NCBI GenBank assembly: GCA_949128115.1
Contig: OX421966.1
Span: 34,365,042 to 34,429,041, forward strand
DNA length: 64,000 nucleotides
Direction: 5' to 3'
DNA from: Anaspis maculata
Lineage: Eukaryota; Arthropoda; Insecta; Coleoptera; Scraptiidae
This document shows positions 48,601 to 61,003 of the stretch, piece by piece; the first letter of the stretch is position 1, and each line of letters starts with the position of its first letter. A program made the translations under genes and the position numbers. The notes under the pieces were generated by a model. It searched no databases, had not been told where the DNA came from, and saw only the letters and a list, made by a program, of their open reading frames with translations.

Positions 48601-49969
48601 CGAAACATATCTGCCTAATGTGACCTGAGTTAAAGTAAGTAGTCATTAATGCAAAAAAAAAGAAATGAAAGGAAAAGAGACACAGTATGTGACACGTAAG
48701 AATACTTCTCATCTGCGATTTGCGGTGAAAATGGGAGATTATTCAACTAATTTGAAAGTTTGAAAGACACGAGCAGAGCAAATGTTTGGAACAGGACCTT
48801 TTCGATGTAGAAATAAATTGGAGGTGAATAGTTTCATCTCCATCATACCTATTTTACGTTAATACCATTGTACCGGTGAGGGCGGTCTTAGCCCCATAAC
48901 TCGGCTAGCCTAAACGGGTGCCTTTTTTTTTGTAAAGAGCAAATATCTGATTATTTCTGTAAAAGCTCAGCTTAATACGAAAAGTGCCCAGTGAATGTAG
49001 TGCTTTTGCACAGTAAATATGAGTGGCATGCACGCACCACTTCTCTACAGTTGTTGGTTGCGTCAGAAAAAAAATCATATCTAAAAAACTATAAGTCCTA
49101 GATCAAAATTTTTTGTTTTAAAAATTTCTGCAATACTTTGGCCCCAATCGCTTCCCTGGTTGTATATAGAAAACTGTGAAAACAAAAATTTCCCTCGCTC
49201 ACTGAAGATCTGGATGCTTTCATAACCGATAAAAATGTTTATAAACTTGATAAATAAATAACTAACCATTGTTCCTTAATCGCTGTCACACTTTGAGAAA
49301 GGTCTGGATATGTACTTCAATTAAAAAAAAAAGCACATAGCTTTATTAGATCAGAAGATATGATGATGTATACGTTGGTATCTATGCGTTTTCTCTATTT
49401 TAGCTGAGTGCCGCGAGTTGTGCATTCTTAATTGTGGTTAAAGATTGTTTATATTTGACCGATCATCTTTAAACGTCGTCGGTATCAACCCGCAATAGTT
49501 GAGATTCGATTAACAAAGAATGAACTGGATATGTTGAACCGTTCGGAAGATACTGAATATTTAGGTGAATTTTGTTGAACGAAGGGTTTAAAAAAAACGA
49601 GGAAGATGATCACGAAAAAAAAAAGCGGCCACAAATAGCCTCCGCCACTACGTTTGGCGTGGTTTAAAAACGGACACGCGAAAAAGAAAGGGGATCTAGG
49701 AGAGCGTAGCAAAATGCTTCTTTTTCCCAAAAATTGTACCAACATGGAAAAAACAACAATTGCTGAAAAATGTGGAAGAGAACACTCCTGGGCTGTGCCC
49801 GGAGGGAAGAAAGAGTGAAAAAATCGCCGTCGAAAGAGAGACATGTCCTGTTTTAGTCCCAACTTCTGGCAACCCTATATTAATAGCACAAAAAATTCAA
49901 ATGAGATCATTAGAAATGATATTCCATTATAGAAAAAGCACAAAATTTAACCTTTTATTCCTTCGATAG
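48601..49969. other. unassigned
   Basis: No gene or clear repeat boundary. A 125-codon minus-strand frame (49485-49862) is hydrophobic and shows no family features. Confidence 0.35.
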
Positions 49970-50728
49970 TGTTACGAGCAGCGAATCTGGATAACAAGCG
50001 ATCTTTCTAGACTCTTCCATTAGGTCGCGGTGTAGAGTTGACAGCACACCACAGGGACCTGTGGGCGGGGCTGAACAGAAAAACAAAAATCGTTTCGGAC
50101 GAGTCTGTGTGTTGAAATAGGGCAAGCAACACCGTTAGCTGGAGTGGTGGACCATTACCAGGTCACAGGCGAACCTGAAATCCCACTGTAAATCTAGGTG
50201 CACCACTAGATGAACTCAGTTCGCGCAGGCTCCGCCCACAGGTCCCTCTGGTATTCCGAGTATTCTACCTACAAGTGCCGAACTCTAGACGACATTTCCG
50301 GAATATACGTGATGGCTTGCGAGTTGCGACTGAAATTACAAGGGAGACTTTAACGGTCGATCAGAAAACATCAATCGAATTGGCGGAGGCGCCGTCATTC
50401 CAGAACACACGGAAAGCACGCGAAAGGTGTGTGATTATTCGGGAGTCGTCTAGAAACCATGTCGCACTACTGTGGAATTTGCTGGAGGACCCATGGAACA
50501 TTCGAGATAATTAATCGGGACCTATATTATAAGCACTATGGATTGCCGACAGCACCATATTTAATACAAGGCGATAGACAGCGGATAGAAAGCGAAGTAA
50601 TTACTTGCGATATTCCAAGTAGATGATTGATTGTTCGCGTGTATTTATTGTAGTACGCAGTAATAAACAGTGTGTGTTTTAAACGATCGTCTCAATCATA
50701 ATCCAACCCGTACGCGAAATACGTAACA
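49970..50728 (+). mobile_element. solo LTR, copy 2
   Basis: Starts TGTTACGAGC and ends ACGTAACA, with AATAAA near 50662 in the R/U5 position, so it reads on the plus strand. 759 bases. ATAG and ATAA flank it (imperfect 4-bp duplication). No internal retroviral genes on either side, so it is a solo LTR. A smaller inverted pair (GGGACCTGTGGGCGG and mirror, 50050-50255) lies within it. Confidence 0.82.
50047..50255. mobile_element. MITE nested in solo LTR copy 2
   Basis: CCACAGGGACCTGTGGGCGG at the left and CCGCCCACAGGTCCCTCTGG at the right. No clean target duplication was found. Confidence 0.6.
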
Positions 50729-50732
50729 ATAA

Positions 50733-51229
50733 AGGTGCGTTCAGTCAGCTTATTTAGTCGCTGTTTTAGTTTTAGTCGTTGTCGCAACAGAGAAGAGCGT
50801 TTATACAGCAAGATTTAGTCGTAAGAATTGACCAATAGGAGCTCGAATGATACTGCGCGAACCTTCATCTTCATACGGTCCGTGTTCATAATGGGTAGTA
50901 TTAATATAAAAACTCGTAAAAAAATAAGCATAAATAAGTATTTGCTTACATTTATGAGGAGCACAACTCCTCTGAAATCGAAGCAAATGCTTATGCTATT
51001 TTTTTTATAGATACATATAACCCATTACCATCACCATCCATGCTCATATCTTATACCGGTAATTACGCAACCTGCAAGTCGGCATCATACGACAAAGTTC
51101 GGAATTCTTACGACTAAAATTAAAACTAAAACTCTGTATGAACGCCGCGCATATGACGCGTGCTTTCTACTTTCAAATTTACGACAACGACTACGACTAA
51201 AACTAAAACCAAGCTGACTGAACCCACCT
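50733..51229. mobile_element. AGGTGCGTTCAG element, long copy
   Basis: Ends AGGTGCGTTCAGTCAGCTTA and AAGCTGACTGAACCCACCT; sub-terminal GACTAAAACTAAAAC words are mirrored too. It is longer than the 157-165 bp relatives, partly because MITE C lies inside it. It begins four bases after the solo LTR. Confidence 0.78.
50891..51026. mobile_element. MITE C, copy 2
   Basis: ATGGGTAGTATTAATA at the left, TACATATAACCCAT at the right, and pairing AAGCATAAATAAGTATTTGC / GCAAATGCTTATGC with GAGGAG / CTCCTC at the loop. 136 bases. Intact relative of the split copy at 10114-11128. Confidence 0.72.
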
Positions 51230-51290
51230 TAAGTTATAGAGAACCTATCTATGAGTGTATAATGTCAAGTGTGATAAGTATATGTGACGA

Positions 51291-52738
51291 AAGTAAACTG
51301 CTCAACGAAAAATAAGGATATTGAAAATTGTCGCTCAAGTTTAAATAAAGATAACTGAAGGAAAAATTGACCAATTTGAAAAAAATCAACACTGCCTGAT
51401 AGAACTATTCTTTGGCTACAAGGTGCTGTCCTTAGTTTGATCATACATCGCATTTTGCAAGATATACAGGGTGCCAAGGGAAGAGGTGAAAATTAGTGAA
51501 TTTTCGAAGTGGTCTACCTGTTTTAGAAAAAATGTCAGATTTTTTCTCAGTTCATTTTTTGAAAGCCTGCATCAATCTGTCAACTAAATAGTGAATTTTT
51601 TTGAATCAGGTTTTTTTTTTCAAAAAGTTTTGATTTTTTTCATGAAATCAAATAAAAATTGATGTCGATTCTGTAAACGGCTTCTATTGAAATTTGATAG
51701 TAAAGTACGATTTCACTTCACAAACCGTCTCATTGGATCATTAAACCAACCGATGCAAGTGACTTCCCAAGGAGGTATCCGTCAATACTTTGTTACATGT
51801 TGGATTTATCAGATCAGGATAGTTAGGTCAGAGAAACATCACAAAGCCTGATTCTAGTTCTAGACTTTTATGGAAGTACAACATGGACACTGCTGGTGTC
51901 GCTAGAAGACCTGGCTCAAGTCAAAGACAAAAGACAACTGCACTGCAAGGCAATCGTTCTATCGTTCAGTGCTCGAATAAATCCCTTCGAGAATGCTACG
52001 ATTTTGAGAAATCGATTATGCAAGTTATTGATTGTTTAATGTTCTTTCATTGTATAGGTTTATTGTTGCAATAAATTTCTTCCCAACCATCACCAGTATA
52101 ATTTTTGACATATTTGTCTTGTCCTTTGGACAGCACGCATAAGAATGTTTGTTGATTGAAAATGTCCAAACCATCCTCCATCCCAGTCGGGTTTGCTCTG
52201 AGAAACATCCTTGCTATGAGAATATGGGTATGCGCCTTCTGTCCTGTGATTCAAAACAAATTTCGATTCTGGGCCCATGTGTTCTTCAGCTATAGATTTC
52301 TCAAACAAACATAAGTGAAATTATACCTTATTACCAAATTTCAGTAAAAGCCGTTTGCAGAATCGACATCGAATTTTTTCGATTCCATGAAAAAATTCTA
52401 AAATTTTTGAAAAAAAGAAAACTGAATAAAAAAATTACTATTAGTCGACAGATTTTGACGCAGACTTTCTAAAAATTGACTCAGAAAAAAACTCAGAAAT
52501 TTTTTCTGAAGCAGGTAGATGACTTCGAAAATTCACCGATTTTCACCTTTTCCTTTGGCACCCTGTATATCTTGCAAAATGCAATGGATGATTAAACTAA
52601 TGAAACCACCTTGTAGCCAAAGAATAGTCCTATCAGGCAATGTTGATTTTTTTTATTTGGGTAATTTTTCCTTGAGTTATCTCTATTTGAACTTGAGCAA
52701 CAATTTTCAATATCCTTATTTTTCGTTGAGCAGTTTAT
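51291..52738. mobile_element. foldback element 11
   Basis: Starts TAAACTGCTCAACGAAAAAT and ends with the mirror; arms of about 700 bases, centre near 52015. Inner ATATACAGGGTGCCAA / TTGGCACCCTGTATAT at 51471 and 52556. Mirrored frames 51265-51477 (-) and 52519-52758 (+) are palindrome effects. Confidence 0.85.
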
Positions 52739-52841
52739 GTGGAAGGGAAGTGCGGTAGGGTGATTATGTGGGAGAGGGGTGAAGTGGTGAATCGCTCAAT
52801 ATTTTCGTGGTGAATTTCAAATCAGAAAAACTAGGATTTTG

Positions 52842-52960
52842 CTTGAAACCAGAACAAATCAATATTTTTGCTTGAAATCAGAACAAATTAATATTTTTGC
52901 TTGAAATCAGAACAGATCAGTATTTTTGGTCAACATCAGGACAAATCAGTACATAACGTG
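52842..52960. repeat. 32-33 bp minisatellite
   Basis: Units of TTTTTGCTTGAAATCAGAAC plus AAATCAATA repeat about 3.5 times. Confidence 0.8.
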
Positions 52961-53024
52961 AAACAGGATAAAAGTGTAAAAATCTAAACCTGTCCTTACC
53001 AAATCAGGACGCTTGGTCACCTTA

Positions 53025-54608
53025 ATAAAAAATACGATACGAGCATTAGTTTCTTTACTTTAAACCTAAGTTCTAAGATTTTGGAGAACCCACGAGAACT
53101 ACCGATAACGTATTCCTCAAACTGCTCGCCATCACTTATTTATTTGTGAATTTCATCGCGGTATTCACACGTTGTGGTGGAAATCTATTGCTCAATTTGA
53201 GATGCGGAGCCGATGCCAGCTTCTTAATTCATGTGCAGTGTTTTGCAAAAAGTGAATCATTCATAAATCCTTATTGTGCATAGTTTTCATACTCGAGTCA
53301 TTGAATGTGCACTGCTCTTTGCCAGAGATATCCAGGTGAAGGATCACGAAATCAAGCATGAAATCAATCACGGAGTGGTTCATTTAATTTTGCTTTTGTG
53401 GCACATGATTTTATTTTGTATGAATTAAGGGAAGGAGGAGTTTGCATAACAAACTATGCCAAAACCACTCAATAGAATTGCGAAAGATGGCGGAAATTTG
53501 TGAGATGTGTTGCAATACATTTGATGCTCATGAGTGGAAATTTGCCTTCATTTATGATGATGTGGCCGTAATTTTTATCATTTTATATTGTTACGATATT
53601 CGGGTTCACCTATCTCTAAATTAAACGCTGTGATTTACTTGTAAACAAACTGCACTTTGTTAGCTATTACCGATACAACTATATAACGCACAGAATTATT
53701 AATCGCTTAGAAATTCACAATTTCGCCGAGATGTTAACGCCACGATCGCTCGATTCCAACTCTTCGGATGCCAGGTCGAGTTCCTCTCTTATAGTGGCAT
53801 CGAAGGTTCTGGATGCTTCCTGATGGTGTTTACAGCACACGAGGATTTCTCTGGTATCTGCGTCGAGAATAAACGCGTACCTCCTACGGCACCTCCGCCA
53901 GAAGTCTCGACGTGTCGTGACCTACCGCTGAAGTCTCTCGATGCTTCCCGAATGCAACGCGGAAATCTAGATTTCTCTAGAAAGAGCCGGGATGGTCGCG
54001 AGCTTCGTAACAATGTTTTCAATGTAATACTTGGATCGCCAGTATTAAGAAGTATTGATGTTGAATTTTGAGGATCAATGAACGGGAAAGATCTTAAAAA
54101 CTTCATTAAACGGCATAACGTTTCGCCTCGCCCAAAATTTGAGGCTCTGTCGAATGAGTGGAATCACTGACTGTTATTTTGTATGAATTTTTTCAAAGAA
54201 AACAGGCAAACCAAAGGAGCGAAACTTTGTGCCGTCGAACAAAGTTTATTTCAATCTTTCCCGTCCTTTAATCCTCGAAATTCGCTGACGATGACATCAA
54301 TCTATCTGAACCTATAAGAACAAAAATAGCAGACAATTATTTACTGTGCACTCACATTTGCACGACTTCTCCCAAACTAGTCTATTGCATAATAAGCAAC
54401 TAAAATGACAGTTTTCACATAAGTGCGAAAAGTTGCGCACAAACGAAGCAAAAGTAATTACACGGATGCAAAAAGAGACACTTTAGTTGCGAGTTGTGTA
54501 CACTATTTTTTCTTCGACTTGCCTCTTCACCCTGCCTGACGTGTGCACGTTGACGTGGAAGCGAGTTCGCCGGGTTAATTTTTCGCACTCAATTGCGCTG
54601 CGTCTCTC
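53025..54608. other. intergenic, nothing recognised
   Basis: 1.6 kb without a supported gene. The 82-codon frame at 53823-54071 is GC-richer than its surroundings but has no recognisable motif. Confidence 0.4.
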
Positions 54609-55591
54609 CAGTGGCGGACTAAGGGGAGGCGGCGGGGGCGGTGCGCCCCGGGCCTCGGGGCCTCAATCATCTGATGGGGCCCCCAATTCCTTCTGTTTGC
54701 AAAAAATACTGCAAAAAAAAATTGGGATTAAATCCAAAATTTTAATTTTTTCCTTCAATAGTTTTTTTTTGCATATTAGGTAAGTAACATTGTTTTTCTT
54801 TTTTTTTTATTCTGAAGTTACCTTGGCAGGCCCCATGACAACAGGTTTGGGGGCCTACACACAGGCAATAGAGGTGTGTCTGTATTACGCAATCTCTAAG
54901 AATTATTTTCAATTTAGGCTTTAGGGGCCCCGGCCCCGGATGACAGAGCGCCAGGGGCCTTCAAGCCTTTAAAATTTTGTGTTTTATTAGTTCTTATTAA
55001 AAGAAATAACAGAGTCAACAGTCCAAATCTAATTACACATCTAAAGCTGGAACCGAAAACTTCTTGTAGGTACTGGTGGTCAGTGGCATAGCCAAAGGGG
55101 GCGAGAGTGGGCGAATGACCCCACTCTCCCACCTCCGCCCACGGCACTTCATCCCACACTAAACCAATACAGAAAGAATTTTTGGCGAAAATTTTCTGAA
55201 AAGAAGTTTGATTATCAAGTAATTTTGGTAAAAACGTCAAAAACCAAAATCGCGAAACGCATGGAATATACCGATTATCATCAGCATTATTATTATTATG
55301 CCCAAAAAATTCCATCTGCTACCTCTCGCCGACTTGCACCCTCGTCATTGCCTTTGCCTCTCGCTTTGCCCTTTCCCCCCTCAAATTCTGACTACGCCAC
55401 TGTGTGTTTTATAGTCAACAGCTTTAAGTTAACAGCTAATTTTTTTTGTTTCTTGGGCTTTTGCTCAATCACGGCGGAGCAGGGCGGGCCAAAAAACCCG
55501 CCGGCCCTCCTTCATATTCTCAACCTTTACTCTTTAGGGGCCCCATCTCACAGATCCACCCAGGGCCCCCAATTCTCTTAGTCCGCCACTG
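54609..55591. mobile_element. hAT-like non-autonomous element
   Basis: Ends CAGTGGCGGACTAAG and CTTAGTCCGCCACTG, a perfect 15-base TIR. Exact 8-bp duplication CGTCTCTC at 54601-54608 and 55592-55599. GGGGCCCCCAATTC-type words near both ends. No transposase frame. Confidence 0.92.
55080..55401. mobile_element. possible second hAT-like element nested inside
   Basis: CAGTGGCATAGCC at 55080 faces GACTACGCCACTG ending 55401. I could not find a matching 8-bp duplication, so this is tentative. Confidence 0.45.
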
Positions 55592-55599
55592 CGTCTCTC

Positions 55600-57264
55600 G
55601 CCGATGGACGATCGGGGTGATTTGTTGCCCTCGGCTATTATCATCGTCATAATTCCCTTAATACATGAATAGCTGTCACCACCTCTGGAAATGCCCCATT
55701 TCACTGTCTCCAAAACGCCAGATCGAAATTTCCCATGGTTGAATTTCCAAAAAGCTTGTGTGCTAAGTGCTGACACAACCATACATACACAAGTACGATC
55801 AGTGCGTACTTTCTAATTAATTTCTCATTTCATCTAGGTATCTTGGTTGTAATACTTGTAATCAGCCATTAGGAGCTCAATTTTGGCCAGTGCTCCCAGC
55901 TCCCTACTACTCTTGATTTAGGGTTGATTTAGGGGGAAGCACTTATTTATATTCTGTGGTTCAACGGTATTCGCAGTTTGAATAACGGAGTAGCACCGAA
56001 GTCTGAAAAATCTAAATCCATCCAAACAAAACTAAATGCTGTCCGCAACAAGATTTATTGGCGCCATTTGAAAGCAATGCAGTAACTCTTCGATTCGTAA
56101 CTAGCCCCATTACATTCATAGGTTCAATTCTTTTTGCAGTAGTTACTGCAGTTGCACAGATTTTCCCTCGGATTTTCCAGTCCATCCTGTTTAGAATGCT
56201 GAAATTTGTTGGTCCTCGAAATAGGGCTGTTGCTCTCCGGCTCTCCCTCTTCCCCCGGTTTTCTACCATATTTATTATTTTCATCGATGGGTCCTTGATA
56301 AAAAAAAGTATAATGAACTTGTTTGTTTGTTTGTCCTTCCTCACTCCCATTCCACCTCCACAGCTCCTCAATAAAGGAGCACCACATACAGCCTACAAAA
56401 GTTTCAACCTTAATTCATCAAAACAAGGTTATAAATTCGACAAATAACACAATCCGCCGGCAACGGGATAAAAGAAACGCGAAACTTTAAAGGAGAAGAA
56501 GCGGCATAGAAATCGTTAATTCTACTACCACAAAGCCATCTAACGACGCCAGGAAATTGAAGGCATTACGTGTTTACCCCCTCATTATTGTATTGAAAAA
56601 AAACTCAATGTATTTCGGGTGAAGTGTCAAAAAAGTTGGTGGGTTGGCGGAAAGACTGTTCTTTCAGTTCTTTTTATGTTTAAATGGGATATTAGACTAG
56701 ACGTAGTGACGCCCTAGTGGCGTCTCTCGGTCACGTGACTACGCATTTAGAGCGCTTTCATAGCCTTCTCCTTTGCTTCCATAATGCCAAGTTTTATAAT
56801 AAATTGTTGTAATTGTTGTGTGTTTATAGTAAATTTATTGTACGTTTGTTTATCTTGTTGGTTCTAACAACTGGGGCGGTGGTGTAGTACAAATGCGCAG
56901 GGGACAGAGGAATTTATACACGGTAAGTAGGGGTTCTCGTTATGTAGGTTTACCCTATTTCCAAAAATATTGAAAGCGGAAAGCGCACGATTAGTGAGAA
57001 ACAGTTTGAATATATTTATGGTTATTGTACATACTAAGTACATAATATTTGGATACTTTGGCGACAATTTTGCAGAAACAAATGTTTTATTTCATGGCTA
57101 GGATTCCTTCCGCTACCAGGCTGCCATCAACTATTCCAATGTACGGAGAATAATATTGATGGTTGCATAAACAAACTCTATCATGGCATGGAATTATGCC
57201 CACAGGTGTACTTGACTCGTACCAAAACGCTTTACCGCGGTATATATTTTTCCAATTCTCACGC
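55600..57264. other. intergenic, unassigned
   Basis: Overlapping open frames of 119-129 codons on both strands at 56012-56447 were examined and show no known domain. No splice-linked partner seen. Confidence 0.35.
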
Positions 57265-57857
57265 TATTACAGGGTCTCTCAAATCAAAAGTATCGCATTC
57301 CGAGTCCACAGCGATATCAGGAATTCACACACAAAAATATTCAAAAAAAATCGGAACTTCGCTCCCCTCTATTCCCGTAAGTCCCAGAGATTTTAGGAAA
57401 CTGTTTGTGATAGACAAATCAGTAAAAAAATATCAACCATTGGCTGTGCACTGAACTTCCAGTAAATATACAGCGTTGTTCATAAATCTCAAAAATTCAT
57501 TCATATACACTCAACTCATTTTTATTAAAAGCGCCACTAAAAATTTGTCTGTGGAAACAAAAAGAATCATATTTTGTTCTAAATTATTATAGGAACCCAT
57601 GGAATATTATGGTAAACAGAAATTCAATGCACACCCAGTTGTTGATAATTTTCACTGTTGAGTCCATCACAAACAGTTCCTCAAAATCACTTCAAATAAA
57701 GAAAATAGAGGGGGGCGAAGTCCCACCCTTTGACCTCCCCCTATCTTCAAAAAAAAAATTCAAATATTTTTTTGAATACTTTTTCTTATGTTCTTTAGTG
57801 GATTTCCATATGTCGCTCTGAATTCAGAATGCGATACTTTTGAGACACCCTGTATTA
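57265..57857. mobile_element. foldback element 12
   Basis: ATTACAGGGTCTCTCAAATC faces GAGACACCCTGTATTAT; AAAAGTATCGCATTC and TTCGCTCCCCTCTATT are mirrored inside. About 590 bases. Another member with CACCCTGTA-type ends. Confidence 0.78.
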
Positions 57858-57895
57858 TAGTCGTCTGTACGAACCTAAACAACTAAAGGTGCGTT

Positions 57896-58052
57896 CAGTC
57901 AGCTTATTTAGCCGTAAGTTTTAATTTTAGTCGCAAGCGCAGCGACGCCTATCGGCTCTTATGAACCAGCCTCCTCAGAACAGCCAATAAGCGATGCAGC
58001 GCTTACGGCTAAAATTAAAATTTGCGACTAAATAAGCTGACTGAACGCACCT
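57896..58052. mobile_element. AGGTGCGTTCAG MITE, copy 3
   Basis: 157 bases with the same 25-base TIR and inner hairpin as 43721-43885, nearly identical in sequence. Confidence 0.88.
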
Positions 58053-58153
58053 TGAATGTTCGGACATCAAAAATTATATTCCTACTATTGAACAGAACCA
58101 GTTCTGCTTGGAACGAAATTAAAAGTGTATATCTCCAATGGGCCTATACATAC

Positions 58154-58943
58154 TGTTACGTATTTCGCGTACAAGTTCGAATATAATTGAGACGAACGTT
58201 TCAAAACACACACTGTTTATTACTGTGTACTACAATAACTACACGCCAACAATTATTTACTTAGGAATATCGCTGTGATTACTACTCTCTTTTAATCCGC
58301 TCGCTACCACTTCCCATTCCAATTCATAACTGAGGCTGTGGGCGATTCCTAGTGCTTGTATAGGTCCCGACTAATAGGCTATTTCGTTTGGGCAGGTGCG
58401 CATGCGTAAAGGCGCCAAATTTTGGAAACTTTCGTACACCAGTCAGTTGAATGGCAACGTTGCATGCTCTGTCTACCCCCCTGACCAGTTACTGGTTCCT
58501 GGCTGTCACTTTTACACACACCCAAAATTATTTGTGGAATTTTAAGTGCACTATAAGATTTTCTAGTGTTTATTTTCAATATCGGTGTACGAAACTATGA
58601 AAATCGCACCACATATGCGCACAACCAAACGAAACGACCTATTATCTCGAATGTTCCATGGGTCATCCAGCAAATTCCATAGTAGCCCGGCCTATGGTTT
58701 CTAGACGACTCCCGAATAATTACACATCTTTCGCGTGCTTCCCGTGTGTTCTGGTATGTGGCACCGCCGCCAAAATGGACAGATGTAACTTGACCCACTG
58801 CTGGAGTCTCCATACAGTTGTAAGAGAAAAAGCCTATACGCGCGCTCTGGAACACACCAGAACGTTCCGCACACTTGTACAGTGCGATCTAACGGGAAGA
58901 GTCTAGAAAGATAGCGTGTTATCCAGAATCGCCGCTCGTAACA
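58154..58943 (-). mobile_element. solo LTR, copy 3, with 4-bp duplication
   Basis: On the minus strand it starts TGTTACGAGCGGCGATTCTG and ends GAAATACGTAACA. ATAC flanks both ends (58150-58153, 58944-58947). 790 bases including a nested MITE. TG..CA ends with a short duplication fit an LTR retrotransposon of the gypsy or related type. Confidence 0.85.
58377..58639. mobile_element. MITE nested in solo LTR copy 3
   Basis: GGCTATTTCGTTTGGGCAGG faces ACAACCAAACGAAACGACC; inner GTGCGCATGCG / ATATGCGCAC also pair. The other two LTR copies lack this insert at the same place (AGATAATTAGTCGGG). Confidence 0.78.
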
Positions 58944-58947
58944 ATAC

Positions 58948-60247
58948 AGTGTCATTTTTTTTGCTTGGCTGTATTCTAAGCAGGGCAAAATCATCTTGAG
59001 GATTTCTCCTTCAAAAATTAAGATAAAAACTCAATTTTTTTATACAGTGTACTGAGAGATTAGAAAACTTGATCTTGATACATAGCGTTTTTCAATTATG
59101 TAAAAGAATCTATTTCTTTTTTGTTGACAACTTTTTTCAAAAAACGGCTATGTATTCAATTTTCTACGTCTGTCAAAACTTAAAACACTTGATAATTTTT
59201 TCGTTTATTAAAAAATGTCCCAGCAATCCTTTAGAAACTTTTCCAGTGTTTTAGTGCTACTCGGCTTCTAAAAAAATGTAATGGAATCCCGAGTGGAATC
59301 CCATCAAAATCTCCCTCTATTTCTCTCTATAGAGGGAGATATATTTCTCTCTCTTTCTCTAGAGAGAAAAAATCTCTCTATTTTTTCTATTTTCATTTTC
59401 GAAGGAGAAATATTGATACTATGCGTATTATACAGCCTTAGGCAGAAAGTTCAATAAAAATAAAAAATACGTATTTTTTTGTTTTTGTGAAATTTTGAAA
59501 ATTTCAGGGAAAAAAAATAGTGAACTTGAGAGTTTCACTTCCATTTTCAAACGCATTGTATACGCGCCGTATGTGTCGTCATCGTCGCCCATCCAATCGT
59601 ATGGATGGGAGGTGTGCCAAACTGCGTTTAGAGCGCAGAAATTAACAGAGCGTAGAGATAATAATAATAATAAATAATAAATTTATTTTCCCATTTTAGC
59701 AACAGCAGATTGCTACAGATTATCTTGTAATTGAGAAACTTGCGTGTAAATAAGCCTGAAGATTGAAATGATTTAAGTGATTGGACAAACAGTTGATGTA
59801 AAACAGTGACAGAATGATGGTTGATTAAATAACAACAAATAACAAGAACAAAAAATTATAATAATTATAATATCAACCTAAAAATATATAAACCTAAGCA
59901 ACAATAATAAAATAACTTAACATCTGGTTTCAAAGCTGTCAATCACTGATCCATCATCAAAATTTTATTAAGCCTAATTCAACGGACAGAAAAAGTGTAC
60001 CTAGTTATAAACCAATACACCACTTTTCGATCTAGCGAGCTGTGAAAAAGTTTTGTTGGTATGCCTAATTGCTGATATTAAATGTCTACTTGACATTTCA
60101 AGGTTAGAAATGTCAAGAATTGCATCGATTATGCCAACACAGATTCAGGGTTCCGCAAGTTCATAAGACAACCGGAATCTGCGCAGTGCCTGAACAGGAT
60201 ACTGGGTCATCCTCACCACATCTGCTCACTAACTGCACTAAACATGC
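58948..60247. other. intergenic, unassigned
   Basis: Contains a CTCT/GAGA-rich palindromic microsatellite at 59310-59395 and a (TAA)n tract at 59661-59690. No gene recognised. Confidence 0.45.
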
Positions 60248-60368
60248 CTATTCTGTATCTCGTAACGACCTTGTTTTGTGTATGCTATCTTTGTCTGTAT
60301 CTATGAATCCCCTATACCTCCCTCTCTGTCTACCTGGCGTCAACGAGTCGTTACGAGATACAGAATAG
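60248..60368. mobile_element. MITE, 121 bp
   Basis: Ends CTATTCTGTATCTCGTAACG and its perfect mirror; the inner 80 bases do not pair. No clear target duplication. Confidence 0.72.
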
Positions 60369-61003
60369 CCCAGTAAACATATTATCATTCGCCTTTGCGG
60401 CTTCAATACCAATACATTCTTGGATAACGAGTCAAAGTGTGATTTTTTCACAGGACAGAACAAAAAAAAGGTGTCACTGTCAGAATAATGAAATTAACCT
60501 GCCAATCCAATAACAGAAAACATACGCCGTAATGACAAAATTGATTTATGTACTACATCATATGATTCTGTCGTCGCATCCAGTGATCAGAATATACAAC
60601 TTTTGAAAATTATACTATGACTTGCTGCGATCCAGAAAGAGATAGAATGGATTATATCTACCATCCGAATAACGAAACAAAAACAAAAAACATTTAGGAT
60701 TAGTTTTGGAGTCGAAAAATTCGACCATTCAGTCAATCCAGTCTCTCCAGTCGATGAATATTTTTGTTTCCAAAGCCAGTCCTGAATGCTCTTTACTGCA
60801 TTCGACTACACTAAAGTTGCATTTTCCATCAAGAACGTTAAACTTATGACCTAACTTTGGTTGTTTGGAATATTATAGTCAGTAAAATAAATGAATGCCA
60901 AAAAGTTTGTTAATGAATAGAGTTATCTCGATGTAAGCAACAAAATCTGACAGCTGTCACTTCGGACTTTTTTGTAATAATCATCAAAATATCACTCGTG
61001 CTC

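Larger units (their letters stand above)
48325..53024. mobile_element. possible 4.7-kb element with TAAGGTGACCAA ends
   Basis: TAAGGTGACCAA at 48325-48336 is mirrored by TTGGTCACCTTA at 53013-53024, each next to AATCAGGAC words. ATAAAA adjoins both ends and may be a 6-bp target duplication. The interior is a nest of other repeats and has no transposase that I can see. The pairing of these two ends is an inference. Confidence 0.45.

Noticed and set aside
56012..56447. Overlapping frames of 119-129 codons on both strands
   Set aside because: No known domain, no splice partners and no codon-like pattern that I can judge; such lengths occur by chance in this base composition.
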